Shown here piece after piece: positions 17,714 through 25,584 of a stretch of DNA of 36,696 nt. The notes below the pieces were generated by a model. The model saw only the letters and a list, made by a program, of their open reading frames with translations, was not told the origin of the DNA and did not search any database. The position numbers and the translations under genes are program-made. The DNA comes from Belnapia rosea (GTDB taxonomy: Bacteria > Pseudomonadota > Alphaproteobacteria > Acetobacterales > Acetobacteraceae). The stretch is taken from the NCBI RefSeq assembly GCF_900101615.1, contig NZ_FMZX01000029.1, positions 1-36,696 on the forward strand, read 5' to 3'. Positions within the stretch are counted from its first letter, which is position 1. Each line of letters starts with the position of its first letter.

Positions 17714-18046
17714 GTGAGCCTCCTCCTGCGGTGACCTGGCCCGACTGTTTCGTAACATTCGATCCAATTCCCGGTCGGCACGAAACACTGTCGAGCAGGG
17801 GTGGTTGCGTCCGATAGCGCACAAACATGGTCGCCCACCGGCTTGCCAAGGGTGGTCCGCCTGATGGCACGCGGGCACACCGGCTCCGCGGCTGTCGTCA
17901 CGGGCCGGGCCTTCGGCAGGAGCGCAGGCTTGCACCTCCGGCACGGCAGGCCCCGGCCGGATCCCCGGGTGGGACGGCCCGGGGTTTTCAGCCGGGACGA
18001 TCGCGCGCTAGCCTCATCGCCGACGTCCGGAAAAAAGGCAGAATCC
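17714..18046. other. Intergenic stretch with no gene seen
   Basis: These 333 bases separate the divergent CsbD-like fragment and the flavin monooxygenase. The frame of the monooxygenase is open back to 17801, but the upstream peptide has no family character, and the true N-terminus starts at 18047. The only clear structure is the terminator-like hairpin at 17963-17988. No tRNA or repeat was recognised. Confidence 0.5.
17963..17988 (+). terminator. Terminator-like hairpin upstream of the flavin monooxygenase
   Basis: CCCCGGG (17963-17969) pairs perfectly with CCCGGGG (17978-17984) across an 8-base loop and is followed directly by TTTT (17985-17988). On the plus strand no gene ends here; the next start is 58 bases downstream. 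It could be an attenuator in the monooxygenase leader or the end of a small RNA. Confidence 0.5.
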
Positions 18047-19243
18047 ATGGCTCATCGCGGCTTGCGCTTCGGCATCTTCCTCGCGCCCTTCCACCGCGTG
18101 GGCGACAACCCGACCCTCGCCCTCGGACGTGACCTCGAGTTGATCCAGTGGCTCGACAGCCTCGGCTATGACGAGGCCTGGATCGGCGAGCACCATTCGG
18201 CGGGCTGGGAGATCATCGCCTCGCCCGAGATCATGATCGGCGCGGCGGCGGAGCGGACGAAGCACATCATGCTCGGCTCCGGCGTCACCTCGCTGCCCTA
18301 CCACCATCCCTTCCTGGTGGCGCAGCGCTTCGTCCAGCTCGACCACATGACGCGCGGCCGCGCCATGCTGGGCTGCGGCCCCGGCGCCCTGGTCTCCGAC
18401 GCCTATATGATGGGCATCAAGGCCGAGGATCAGCGCCGCATGATGGACGAGAGCCTCGGCGCCATCATGAGGCTGCTCGCCTGCGAGGAGCCGGTGACGA
18501 TGAAGTCCGACTGGTTCGAGCTGAACCAGGCGCGTCTCCACCTCGCCCCCTATACCTATCCGCATTTCCCGATCGCGGTCGCCAGCGCCACCACCCCCTC
18601 GGGCGCGATGACCGCCGGCAAATATGGCGTGGGCCTGCTCTCCCTCGGTGCCGGCCTGCCGGGTGGGCCGCAGAAGCTGGCCGAGAGCTGGCGCCAGGGC
18701 GAGGCCGAGGCGGAGAAGCACGGCAAGACCATGCCGCGCGATGGCTGGCGCCTCGTCGTCAACATGCATTGCGCCGAGGAGGACGACCGCGCCTTCCACG
18801 ACGTCGCCCGCGGCGAACGGGTCGAGACGCTCACCTATTTCAGCGAGACCCTCGGCCGCCCGCCCATGCGCAGCGAGAACCCGCTGGGCGACGGGCTCAA
18901 GGCCGGCACCACCCTGGTCGGCAGCCCGGAGACCATCGCCAAGGGGATCGAGCGCCTGCTCGAATATACCGAGGGCGGCGCCGGTGGCGTGCTCTTCCGC
19001 GCCCATGAATGGGCGAACCGCGAGGATACGATGCGGAGCTACGAGCTCTTCGCCCGCTGGGTCATGCCCCGCTTCCAGGGTAGCCTGGCGATGCCGGCGC
19101 AGTCCCGCGAATGGTGCAGCGAGAACCGCAGCGGCATCTTCGGCCCCAGCATGAATGCGCTCCGCAAGGCTTTCACCGATGCCGGGCAGGACGTGCCCGA
19201 CCACATGCGCCTCAAGCTGCACACCGGAAAGGTGGAGCTCTGA
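18047..19243 (+). CDS. LLM-class flavin-dependent monooxygenase (limonene-monooxygenase-like)
   Basis: Predicted bacterial-luciferase-fold enzyme that uses reduced flavin and oxygen. From ATG 18047 the product is 398 residues. The N-terminus LRFGIFLAPFHRVGDNPTLA is followed by LGYDEAWIGEHHSAGWEI, GSGVTSLPYHHPFLVAQRFV and MTRGRAMLGCGPGALVSDAY, the typical LLM strands and flavin-contact loops. A later GGVLFRAHEWANREDTMRSY segment resembles limonene 1,2-monooxygenase relatives. The substrate cannot be read from the sequence, and no terpene genes are nearby. The frame is open 82 codons further upstream, but that extension has no family character. Its end converges on the ABC transporter. Confidence 0.85.
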   Translation: MAHRGLRFGIFLAPFHRVGDNPTLALGRDLELIQWLDSLGYDEAWIGEHHSAGWEIIASPEIMIGAAAERTKHIMLGSGVTSLPYHHPFLVAQRFVQLDHMTRGRAMLGCGPGALVSDAYMMGIKAEDQRRMMDESLGAIMRLLACEEPVTMKSDWFELNQARLHLAPYTYPHFPIAVASATTPSGAMTAGKYGVGLLSLGAGLPGGPQKLAESWRQGEAEAEKHGKTMPRDGWRLVVNMHCAEEDDRAFHDVARGERVETLTYFSETLGRPPMRSENPLGDGLKAGTTLVGSPETIAKGIERLLEYTEGGAGGVLFRAHEWANREDTMRSYELFARWVMPRFQGSLAMPAQSREWCSENRSGIFGPSMNALRKAFTDAGQDVPDHMRLKLHTGKVEL

Positions 19244-19253
19244 CCCCTCTCGT

Positions 19254-19278
19254 GATGGCCGGGGCCCGCCCGGCCATC
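19254..19278. terminator. Bidirectional terminator-like hairpin
   Basis: GATGGCCGGG (19254-19263) and CCCGGCCATC (19269-19278) form a perfect 10-bp stem with a 5-base loop, between the convergent monooxygenase and ABC-transporter genes. The flanks are only weakly T-rich. Confidence 0.55.
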
Positions 19279-19283
19279 CATTC

Positions 19284-21053
19284 CTACCGGTAAGGCGCCA
19301 CCACCAGCGCCGGCAGCGTCACCACCGGGCGCGGCGACACCAGCCGCGCGCCCTGCGCCCCCGGCTCCAGTTGCAGCACCCGGTCATGATGCTCGGCAAG
19401 GCCCGGCCGGTGCCCGATCGAGACCAGCGTCGCCTCCGCCAGCTCCGCCGAGAACAGCCCCATCAGCGCCGCCTGCCCGGCATCGTCGAGCGCCGAGGTC
19501 GCCTCGTCGAGCAGCACCCAGCGCGGCCGGTGCAGCAGCAGCCGGGCGAAGCCGATGCGCTGCTGCTGGCCGAGGCTGAGCGTCCGGTCCCACCGCCCCG
19601 CCTCGTCCAGCCGCCCGGCCAGCCCCGGCAGCCCACAGCGGATCAGCGCCGCCTGCAGCGAAGCATCGCTGAACCGCCCGGCCGGCGCCGGGTAGCAGAC
19701 CGCCTCCCGCAGCGTGCCGAGCGGCAGGTAGGGCCGCTGCGGCAGGATCATCATCGCCTCCCGCGCCGGGGCGCGGACCACGCCCTCGCCCCACGGCCAG
19801 AGCCCCGCCGCGGCGCGGAACAGCGTGCTCTTCCCGGTGCCGCTCTCGCCGCGGATCAGCACGCGCTCCCCGGCGCGGATCTCGGCCGAGGCGCCGGCGA
19901 TCAGCACCTTGCCATCCGGCCCGTGCACCGTGAGGTCCTCGAAGGCCAGTACCTCGCCACCTTCCTCGATCTCGATCCCACTCTCGGCGCCGAGCGCCTC
20001 CGCGGCATCCAGGCTGTCCTCCAGCGCGACGATGCGCTCCACATGGCTGCGCCAATCCGCCAGCCGCGGCCAGCTCTCCTGGAACCAGGAAAGGGCACGG
20101 ACCACCTCGGTGAAGGCCTGCGCCATCTGCATCAGCGTCCCGAGCGTGATCGCGCCGGCGAAGTAGCCCGGGCTCGCCAGCAGCAGCGGGATGACCGCCG
20201 CCACCATCCCAAAGCCGGAGCCGAGCCACATGAGCTGGCGCTCGGTCCGCAGCAGCTCGTGCATCACGCCCACCACGCGGCCGAAGCTGCCGCGCAGCCC
20301 CGTCGCCTCATCCGCACTGCCACGGATCAGCGCCACCGCCTCGGCGCTCTCGCGCAGCCGCAGCAGGGCGAAGCGGTGGTCGGATTCCGCATGGTTGCGG
20401 CGGATGTTGATATCGACCATGGGCCGGCCGATCAGCCAGGTCAGCGTGCCCCCGACCAGCGCATAGAGGCCGGCGACCAGGACAAGACTACCGGGCACCT
20501 CCATTCCGCCCAGCCGCACCGCACTCGAGAGCGTCCACAGCACCCCGGCGAAGGAGGCCAGCGTCAGCAGCGCATGCAGCAGCCCGGTCGCCAGATCGAC
20601 CGCCATGGCGGTGGCCCAGCGGGTGTTCTCGCTGATGCGCTGGTCCGGATTATCCGCCGCATCCGGCATCAGCCCCATGCGGTAATGGCAGGCATCGGCC
20701 AGCCAGCGCTCCTGCAGATGATGCACCAGCCAGCGCCGCCAGCGCAGCGCCAGCATCTGCCGCGCCCAGAGCTGCGAGACGGCGATCGCCATGCTCAGCC
20801 CGGCCAGCAGCAGGAACACCGAGACCTGCGCGCCACCGGCGCCCGCCTGACGCTGCTCCAGCGCATTGAAGAAGTCGCGGTGCCAGAGATTGAGGCGAAG
20901 CTGCGTGCCGATCTGCGCCAGGGTGAGGGCGAGGGTGGCCGCGGTCAGCGCCCAGGCCACCACACGTTCCTCGGAACCGTACCAGCCGCGGGCCATGCGC
21001 CAGGTGCGCCGGAAGGCCCCTTGGGAGGTGGGCGGGGTACGGAGGTCGGCCAA
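19284..21053 (-). CDS. SbmA/BacA-type ABC transporter, fused permease and ATPase
   Basis: An inner-membrane permease of about six helices fused to an ABC ATPase, of the COG4178 type linked to vitamin B12, bleomycin or peptide transport. The permease starts with WYGSEERVVAWALTAATLAL and has NLWHRDFFNALEQ and RYLVHHLQERWL-like segments (here RRWLVHHLQERWL). The ATPase has Walker A GESGTGKST (about 402-410), signature LSLGQQQR (about 491) and Walker B WVLLDEATSALD (about 511). The start is uncertain. I prefer TTG 21053, preceded by GGGAG and a promoter-like sequence, giving 589 residues. A TTG at 21116 falls inside the presumed -35 box, and ATG 20996 is also possible. Confidence 0.85.
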   Translation of the reverse strand: MADLRTPPTSQGAFRRTWRMARGWYGSEERVVAWALTAATLALTLAQIGTQLRLNLWHRDFFNALEQRQAGAGGAQVSVFLLLAGLSMAIAVSQLWARQMLALRWRRWLVHHLQERWLADACHYRMGLMPDAADNPDQRISENTRWATAMAVDLATGLLHALLTLASFAGVLWTLSSAVRLGGMEVPGSLVLVAGLYALVGGTLTWLIGRPMVDINIRRNHAESDHRFALLRLRESAEAVALIRGSADEATGLRGSFGRVVGVMHELLRTERQLMWLGSGFGMVAAVIPLLLASPGYFAGAITLGTLMQMAQAFTEVVRALSWFQESWPRLADWRSHVERIVALEDSLDAAEALGAESGIEIEEGGEVLAFEDLTVHGPDGKVLIAGASAEIRAGERVLIRGESGTGKSTLFRAAAGLWPWGEGVVRAPAREAMMILPQRPYLPLGTLREAVCYPAPAGRFSDASLQAALIRCGLPGLAGRLDEAGRWDRTLSLGQQQRIGFARLLLHRPRWVLLDEATSALDDAGQAALMGLFSAELAEATLVSIGHRPGLAEHHDRVLQLEPGAQGARLVSPRPVVTLPALVVAPYR

Positions 21054-21088
21054 GGCGAAAGCTCCCGTCCAATTTCGGTACGGGATGA

Positions 21089-21116
21089 GATATACAAACC
21101 ATCGTAAGGGTTGCAA
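21089..21116 (-). promoter_or_regulatory. Candidate promoter of the ABC-transporter gene
   Basis: Read on the minus strand, TTGCAA (21116-21111) and TATATC (21094-21089) are spaced by 16 bases. Each matches the sigma-70 consensus at four positions, in a locally AT-rich patch. Transcription from here would exclude the 21116 start codon and support the TTG at 21053. Confidence 0.35.
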
Positions 21117-21182
21117 GGCAATTGAGGCAGGATTGCGGCGGAAGCATGACGGGTGTGGCTTCAGGGTAAGGAATCCGACAAA

Positions 21183-21199
21183 GAACGCCAGAGGCGTCC
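21183..21199 (-). terminator. Candidate terminator downstream of the altronate-dehydratase gene
   Basis: On the minus strand GGACGCC (21199-21193) pairs with GGCGTTC (21189-21183), one G-T wobble, across a TCT loop, and TTTGTC follows. It is about 125 bases past the stop of the dehydratase gene. The rest of the 21054-21324 gap holds no gene. Confidence 0.4.
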
Positions 21200-21324
21200 T
21201 TCCCGCAACCCCATGATAAGAAACCGCTCATTCACGCGAGGACGGGCAGGGTAGTGCCATCAGCCCTCGCTGGCCATCACCCGAATGTGGCAACGGCTGC
21301 CACGATTGCCCTAATTGGGCGCCG

Positions 21325-22857
21325 TCACATCGTCGCCCCCATCGGCCAGGGCGCGAACTCCGCCCCGCCGAAATCGAATTCCTCGCTCTTCGTCCGCTCG
21401 CCGCTCGCCGTGCGCAGCATGTGCTGGAAGATGCGCTCGCCCACCTGCTGCACCGTCTCCTCGCCGGTGACGATGGTGCCGCAATTGATGTCCATGTCGT
21501 CCACCATCCGCTCATACATGGGCGTGTTGGTGGCGAGCTTGATGGAAGGCGTCGGCTTGCAGCCGAAGACGCTGCCACGCCCGGTGGTGAAGCAGAGCAG
21601 GTTCGCCCCGCCCGCGACCTGCCCGGTCGCCGCCACCGGGTCGTAGCCCGGCGTGTCCATGAAGACGAAGCCCCGCTGCGTCACCGCCTCCGCATAGCGC
21701 ACGACATCGACGAGGTTGGTCGACCCCGCCTTCGCCATCGCCCCGAGCGACTTCTCGAGGATGGTCGTCAGCCCGCCCAGCTTGTTGCCGGGGGAGGGGT
21801 TGGCATCCATCTCGGCCCCGAGCTTCGAGGTGTAGTCCTCCCACCAGTGCATCACATCGACCAGCTTCTGCCCGACCTCCTGGCTGACGGCGCGGCGGGT
21901 GAAGAGATGTTCGGCGCCATAGGTCTCCGGGCTCTCGGAGAGGATCACCGTCCCACCATGCCGCACCACGAGGTCGGAGGCCGCGCCCAGCGCCGGGTTG
22001 GCGGTGATGCCCGAATACCCGTCCGAGCCGCCGCATTGCAGCGCGACGCAGAGCTCGCTCGCCGGCACCGTCTCCCGCGTCACGCGGTTGGCCTCCGCCA
22101 CCACCTCGCGCACGAAGTCGATGCCGGCCTGCACCGTCTTCCGGCTGCCGCCCATCTCCTGGATGTCCATGCTGCGCAGCCGCCCGGCCAGCCGCTGCTC
22201 CTCCAGCAGCCCGCCGATCTGGTTCACCTCGCAGCCGAGGCCGATGCCGATGACATGGCTGAAATTGGCATGGCGCGCGAAGCCGCCGAGGGTGCGCCGC
22301 AGGAGGCTGAGCGGCTCCCCCTGGGTCATGCCGCAGCCGGTCTTGTGGGTCAGCGCGACGACGCCATCGACATTCGGCCACTCCGCCAGCGGGTCCTCGC
22401 CGGTCAGCGGGTTGCGGCGGAAGGCCTGTGCGATGAGGTCCGCCACATGGGCCGAGCAGTTCACGCTGGTCAGGATGCCGATATAGTTGCGCGTCGCGAC
22501 GCGCCCGTCCGGCCGGCGGATGCCCTGGAAGGTCGCCGGCTCCGCCACGTAGTCGGTCGGCCTGGCATCGACGCCCCAGGCATAGTCGCGGGCGAAGTCA
22601 CCCATGGCGAGGTTGTGGGTATGCACCCAGTGCCCGGGCGGCACCGGCTCGGTGGTGAAGCCGATGATCTGCCCGTAGCGCGTCACCGGCTCGCCCTCCG
22701 CATGGAAGCGCACCGCCACCTTGTGCCCGGCCGGGATGCGCGTGGCGGCGACGACGTTCGGCGCCACCGGCGTCCCCGGCGGCAGCACCTGGCGGGCGAT
22801 GACGACGCCATCCTCGGGGTGCAGGCGGATGACGGGTGGCTGGGTGATGGCGTCCAT
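21325..22857 (-). CDS. UxaA-family altronate/galactarate dehydratase
   Basis: Likely dehydrates a sugar acid; D-altronate to 2-keto-3-deoxygluconate is the best-known reaction of the family. From ATG 22857 (AGGGAG 7 bases upstream) the product is 510 residues, the normal length for the two-domain form. A SAF domain lies at the N-terminus (VIRLHPEDGVVIARQVLPPG). The catalytic part has VALTHKTGCGMTQGEP, IGLGCEVNQIGGL and LQCGGSDGYSGITANPALGA, the conserved cysteine-containing family segments. The frame continues upstream to 22908 without family character. No other uronate-pathway genes are nearby, so the exact substrate is unproven. Confidence 0.88.
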   Translation of the reverse strand: MDAITQPPVIRLHPEDGVVIARQVLPPGTPVAPNVVAATRIPAGHKVAVRFHAEGEPVTRYGQIIGFTTEPVPPGHWVHTHNLAMGDFARDYAWGVDARPTDYVAEPATFQGIRRPDGRVATRNYIGILTSVNCSAHVADLIAQAFRRNPLTGEDPLAEWPNVDGVVALTHKTGCGMTQGEPLSLLRRTLGGFARHANFSHVIGIGLGCEVNQIGGLLEEQRLAGRLRSMDIQEMGGSRKTVQAGIDFVREVVAEANRVTRETVPASELCVALQCGGSDGYSGITANPALGAASDLVVRHGGTVILSESPETYGAEHLFTRRAVSQEVGQKLVDVMHWWEDYTSKLGAEMDANPSPGNKLGGLTTILEKSLGAMAKAGSTNLVDVVRYAEAVTQRGFVFMDTPGYDPVAATGQVAGGANLLCFTTGRGSVFGCKPTPSIKLATNTPMYERMVDDMDINCGTIVTGEETVQQVGERIFQHMLRTASGERTKSEEFDFGGAEFAPWPMGATM

Positions 22858-23085
22858 GGCGGGGCTCCCTGTTGCGGCCATCTTACAGCCTGTTTCGAAA
22901 GTCATCATGGGCTCGGCCCATCGAATGTCGTTGGCCTCTGCCTTCGCATGGCCGCTTTCCTACCAAACTTTCAAGCCAATCTCACATTGTACTGCGACTT
23001 GAGGCGAGTTGCCGACCCGATGCAGCCGATCGTAATGGCGCTGAGGAGATGCGCAGCCGAGCCATGTCAAACTGGAGGTCGCGTG

Positions 23086-23724
23086 ATGCCTGCCTTCTAC
23101 GAGCAGATCTATAGTGAGCCGGTCTATGTGGATCCCTACTACGTCGAACCCGTTTATGAAGAGACGTTCTACGCCGAGCCGATCTATGCTGAGCCCGTCT
23201 ATGTCGAGCCTCTCTACGTAGAACCCTACTACGTCGAAACCGATTATGTGGAGACGGTCTATCTGACCCCGGCCTATGTCGAGCCAGTTTATGTCCAGCC
23301 CGTTTACGTGGCGCCGGTCCCGGTCTCGGAACCTGTCGGGGTTTATCCAGCCGAAGCCGCCCTGCTGTTCGACGATTACTTCTATCTCGCCACCAACCCC
23401 GATATCGCGGCAGCCGGAATCGATCCGCTCGGCCACTACGCGACCGTGGGTTGGATTGAAGGACGCGATCCGAACGCTTTCTTCGACACGCAAGGCTACC
23501 TCTTCGCCTACCCCGAGGTGGATGCGGCCGGGATCGATCCGCTCGTCCACTACGCACTCTTCGGGTGGCTGGAGGGGCGCGACCCATCCACCTTCTTCGA
23601 CACGGACAGCTATCTCTTTGCCTATCCCGATGTGGACGCGGCCGGGATCAACCCGCTCGAGCACTACCTCTATGCGGGCGCGGCGGAGGGCAGGCTCGCC
23701 TTTGCGGATGGGGTCTTCTCCTGA
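23086..23724 (+). CDS. Protein with 14 Tyr-centred pentapeptide repeats and three 38-residue repeats
   Basis: I do not recognise this architecture. The ATG at 23086 (GGAGG eight bases before; an adjacent GTG at 23083 is in frame) gives 212 residues and no signal peptide. Residues 8-77 are 14 uninterrupted pentads of pattern x-Y-V/A-E/D-P/T, for example VYVDP, YYVEP, IYAEP, LYVEP. From about residue 98 come three 38-residue repeats around YLxxxPxVxAAGIDPLxHY, GWxEGRDP and FFDT, with the prolines at 105, 143 and 181. Such repeats occur in secreted calcium-binding proteins and in some glycosyltransferases, but here they stand alone. The protein is acidic and very tyrosine-rich. Its function is unknown, perhaps surface or adhesive. 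Confidence 0.75.
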   Translation: MPAFYEQIYSEPVYVDPYYVEPVYEETFYAEPIYAEPVYVEPLYVEPYYVETDYVETVYLTPAYVEPVYVQPVYVAPVPVSEPVGVYPAEAALLFDDYFYLATNPDIAAAGIDPLGHYATVGWIEGRDPNAFFDTQGYLFAYPEVDAAGIDPLVHYALFGWLEGRDPSTFFDTDSYLFAYPDVDAAGINPLEHYLYAGAAEGRLAFADGVFS

Positions 23725-23728
23725 TGCC

Positions 23729-23752
23729 GCAAGGCAACGACGGGTGCCTTGC
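23729..23752 (+). terminator. Hairpin downstream of the repeat-protein gene
   Basis: GCAAGGCA (23729-23736) pairs perfectly with TGCCTTGC (23745-23752) across an 8-base loop, 5 bases after the stop. There is no clear U-run, so it is a weak or partial terminator. The rest of the gap up to 23893 shows nothing definite. Confidence 0.4.
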
Positions 23753-23893
23753 TCGTAGCGCCGCTCGCAGGTCGTGGGGCTGATAAGCGTTTGCGGTGTG
23801 GGTGGAACATGGCGGTCGGCCAGCCCCTCACACCAGCCCCGTGATCCTCCGCAGGCGGGCTTCTGGACCGGTTCAGGCTTGCCCGTACGGCCC

Positions 23894-25579
23894 TCAGCCC
23901 GGCCCATCCTCCTCGAGCAGGGCCGTCTCGTCGGCGAGGCGGCTCGGCAGCAGTTCGCCCCGCCGCTCCAGCAAGGGATGCGCGACCGTGGCCAGATGCG
24001 CGCCGACCCGCCGCAGGTCGCGCACCGCATCCAGCAGCAGGCCTGCCGCGCCGCCCCCCTCGGCGCCGGACTGCGCCCCGGCCTCGGCCATCCGCCGCGC
24101 CGCCTCGCGCTCCGCCGCCCGCAGCCCCTCCTTCCCGCGCACCAGCCGCCGCGCCGCCTCGGCATCCTCCATCATGAAGACGGCGATCGCCAGGCGGAGC
24201 TGCTCCAGCAGCGTCGCATGCAGCGCCGCGATCTCCTGCGCCGGCACCGGCCCCAGCGCGAGCCCGCGCCGCAGCCGCTTCGCCGCATGCCGCACCAGGT
24301 CCCGCTCCACCACATCGGCGGCATGCTCGAGGGCGATGGCGAAGGCCTGGATCTCGCCGAGCCGCCGGCTCTCCTCGTCGCCCAGCGCCTCGCGCGGGAT
24401 GCGGGCGAGATAGCCATGCACCGCCCGGTGCAGCCGGTCCACCACATCGTCCATCCGCACGATGGCCCGCGCCGCCTCGCGGTCCTGCCCCCGGAAGGCC
24501 TCGGCTGAGCCGCGCAGCATCGCCTCCAGCTGGTCGGCGATCCGCAGCACCTCCCGCGCCGCATTCGCCAGCGCGACCGAGGGCGTCCTGAGCGCCGCCT
24601 CATCCAGATAGCGCGGCGCCCCGGGATCAGTCGCCGCCGCCCGCTCGGGCAGCAGCCGCTGCATCAGCGCGGCCAGCGCCGGCAGCAGCGGCAGGGCCAG
24701 CAGCCCGGTCGCCAGGTTGAAGGCGAGATGCGCATTGGCGACCAGCCGGGCCGGCGCCGCATCCACCGCCTGTAGCCAGAGGACGGCCTGCGGCAACACC
24801 GCCAGGCCGATGGCGCAACCCAGCAGGCGGTTCAGCAGGTTGCCAGCCGGCACGCGCAGCCGGGCCTTGTCCTCGCGGTCGCCGCCTGCTTCCAGCAGCG
24901 GGTTCAGCGCGCTGCCGAGATTGGCGCCGAGCACCATGGCGAGCGCCGCTTCCGGCCCGACCGCCCCGCTGCCGGCCAGACCGGCGACGAAGAGCAGCCC
25001 GGCCACGCTGGAATGGGCCGCCCAGGCGATGGCCGCGGCCAGCATCAGGTTGGGCAGCGGCTGGTCCGCTACCGCCGTCAGCAGGGCCCGGAGCGTCGGC
25101 GAGGCCTCGACCGGCGCCATGCTGCCGACCAGCTCGTGCAGCGCCAGCAGCATCAGCCCGAGCCCGATCGCCACCCGCCCCAGATCCCGCGTCCGGGCCC
25201 GGCTGCTGCGCCGGAAGGCGACCACGCCGACCAGCACCAGGGTGGGGAAGGCCGCCGTCGCATCGAAGGACAGCAGCTGCACGATCAGCGCCGTGCCGAG
25301 ATTGGCGCCCAGCATCGCCGCCAGGGCCGGCGCCAGCGCCACCGCGCCCGAGGCGGCGAAGGAGCCGACCATCAAGGCTGTCGCCGTGCTGCTCTGCAGC
25401 GCCGCCGTCACCCCGAGCCCGGCGAGGAAGGCGCGCCCGAGCCCGCCGAGCGCCACGCCCAGCACCTGGCGCAAACGGCTACCGAAGGCGCGCTGCACGC
25501 CGCTCTGCACCATGTGCAGGCCCCAGAGCAGCAATGCCGCCTCGCCCGCCAGCTCCAGCAGGAGCCTGGCTTCGCCCAT
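23894..25579 (-). CDS. Na+/phosphate cotransporter-like protein with PhoU-like tail
   Basis: Membrane protein of the NptA/PNaS family, which couples sodium and phosphate movement in the inner membrane. The 561-residue product has two inverted membrane halves. The first carries LQSSTATALMVG (QSST about 62-65) and MLGANLGTALIVQ. The second carries AWAAHSSVAGLLF (HSS about 189-191) and MVLGANLGSALNPLL. These are the QSS/HSS-type repeats of the family. From about residue 340 the sequence turns soluble and helical with PhoU-like spacing (VVDRLHRAVHGYLARI, FAIALEHAADVVERDLVR). It begins 5 bases after the nicotinamidase stop and is probably the last gene of that operon. Confidence 0.88.
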   Translation of the reverse strand: MGEARLLLELAGEAALLLWGLHMVQSGVQRAFGSRLRQVLGVALGGLGRAFLAGLGVTAALQSSTATALMVGSFAASGAVALAPALAAMLGANLGTALIVQLLSFDATAAFPTLVLVGVVAFRRSSRARTRDLGRVAIGLGLMLLALHELVGSMAPVEASPTLRALLTAVADQPLPNLMLAAAIAWAAHSSVAGLLFVAGLAGSGAVGPEAALAMVLGANLGSALNPLLEAGGDREDKARLRVPAGNLLNRLLGCAIGLAVLPQAVLWLQAVDAAPARLVANAHLAFNLATGLLALPLLPALAALMQRLLPERAAATDPGAPRYLDEAALRTPSVALANAAREVLRIADQLEAMLRGSAEAFRGQDREAARAIVRMDDVVDRLHRAVHGYLARIPREALGDEESRRLGEIQAFAIALEHAADVVERDLVRHAAKRLRRGLALGPVPAQEIAALHATLLEQLRLAIAVFMMEDAEAARRLVRGKEGLRAAEREAARRMAEAGAQSGAEGGGAAGLLLDAVRDLRRVGAHLATVAHPLLERRGELLPSRLADETALLEEDGPG

Positions 25580-25584
25580 CGCCG

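Noticed and set aside
17617-18046. 143-codon minus-strand frame across the intergenic gap
   Set aside because: It has no family features and overlaps the better-supported CsbD stub in another frame.
19155-21107. 650-codon plus-strand frame opposite the ABC transporter
   Set aside because: It is rich in Arg/Pro/His/Gln without domains, and the minus-strand gene has full Walker and signature motifs.
21421-23085. Upstream extension of the repeat-protein frame
   Set aside because: It is antisense to altronate dehydratase. The ribosome binding site and composition change place the start at 23086.
23107-23316. Possible CRISPR-like array
   Set aside because: The 15-base period has no spacers and varies by codon; it is a protein repeat.
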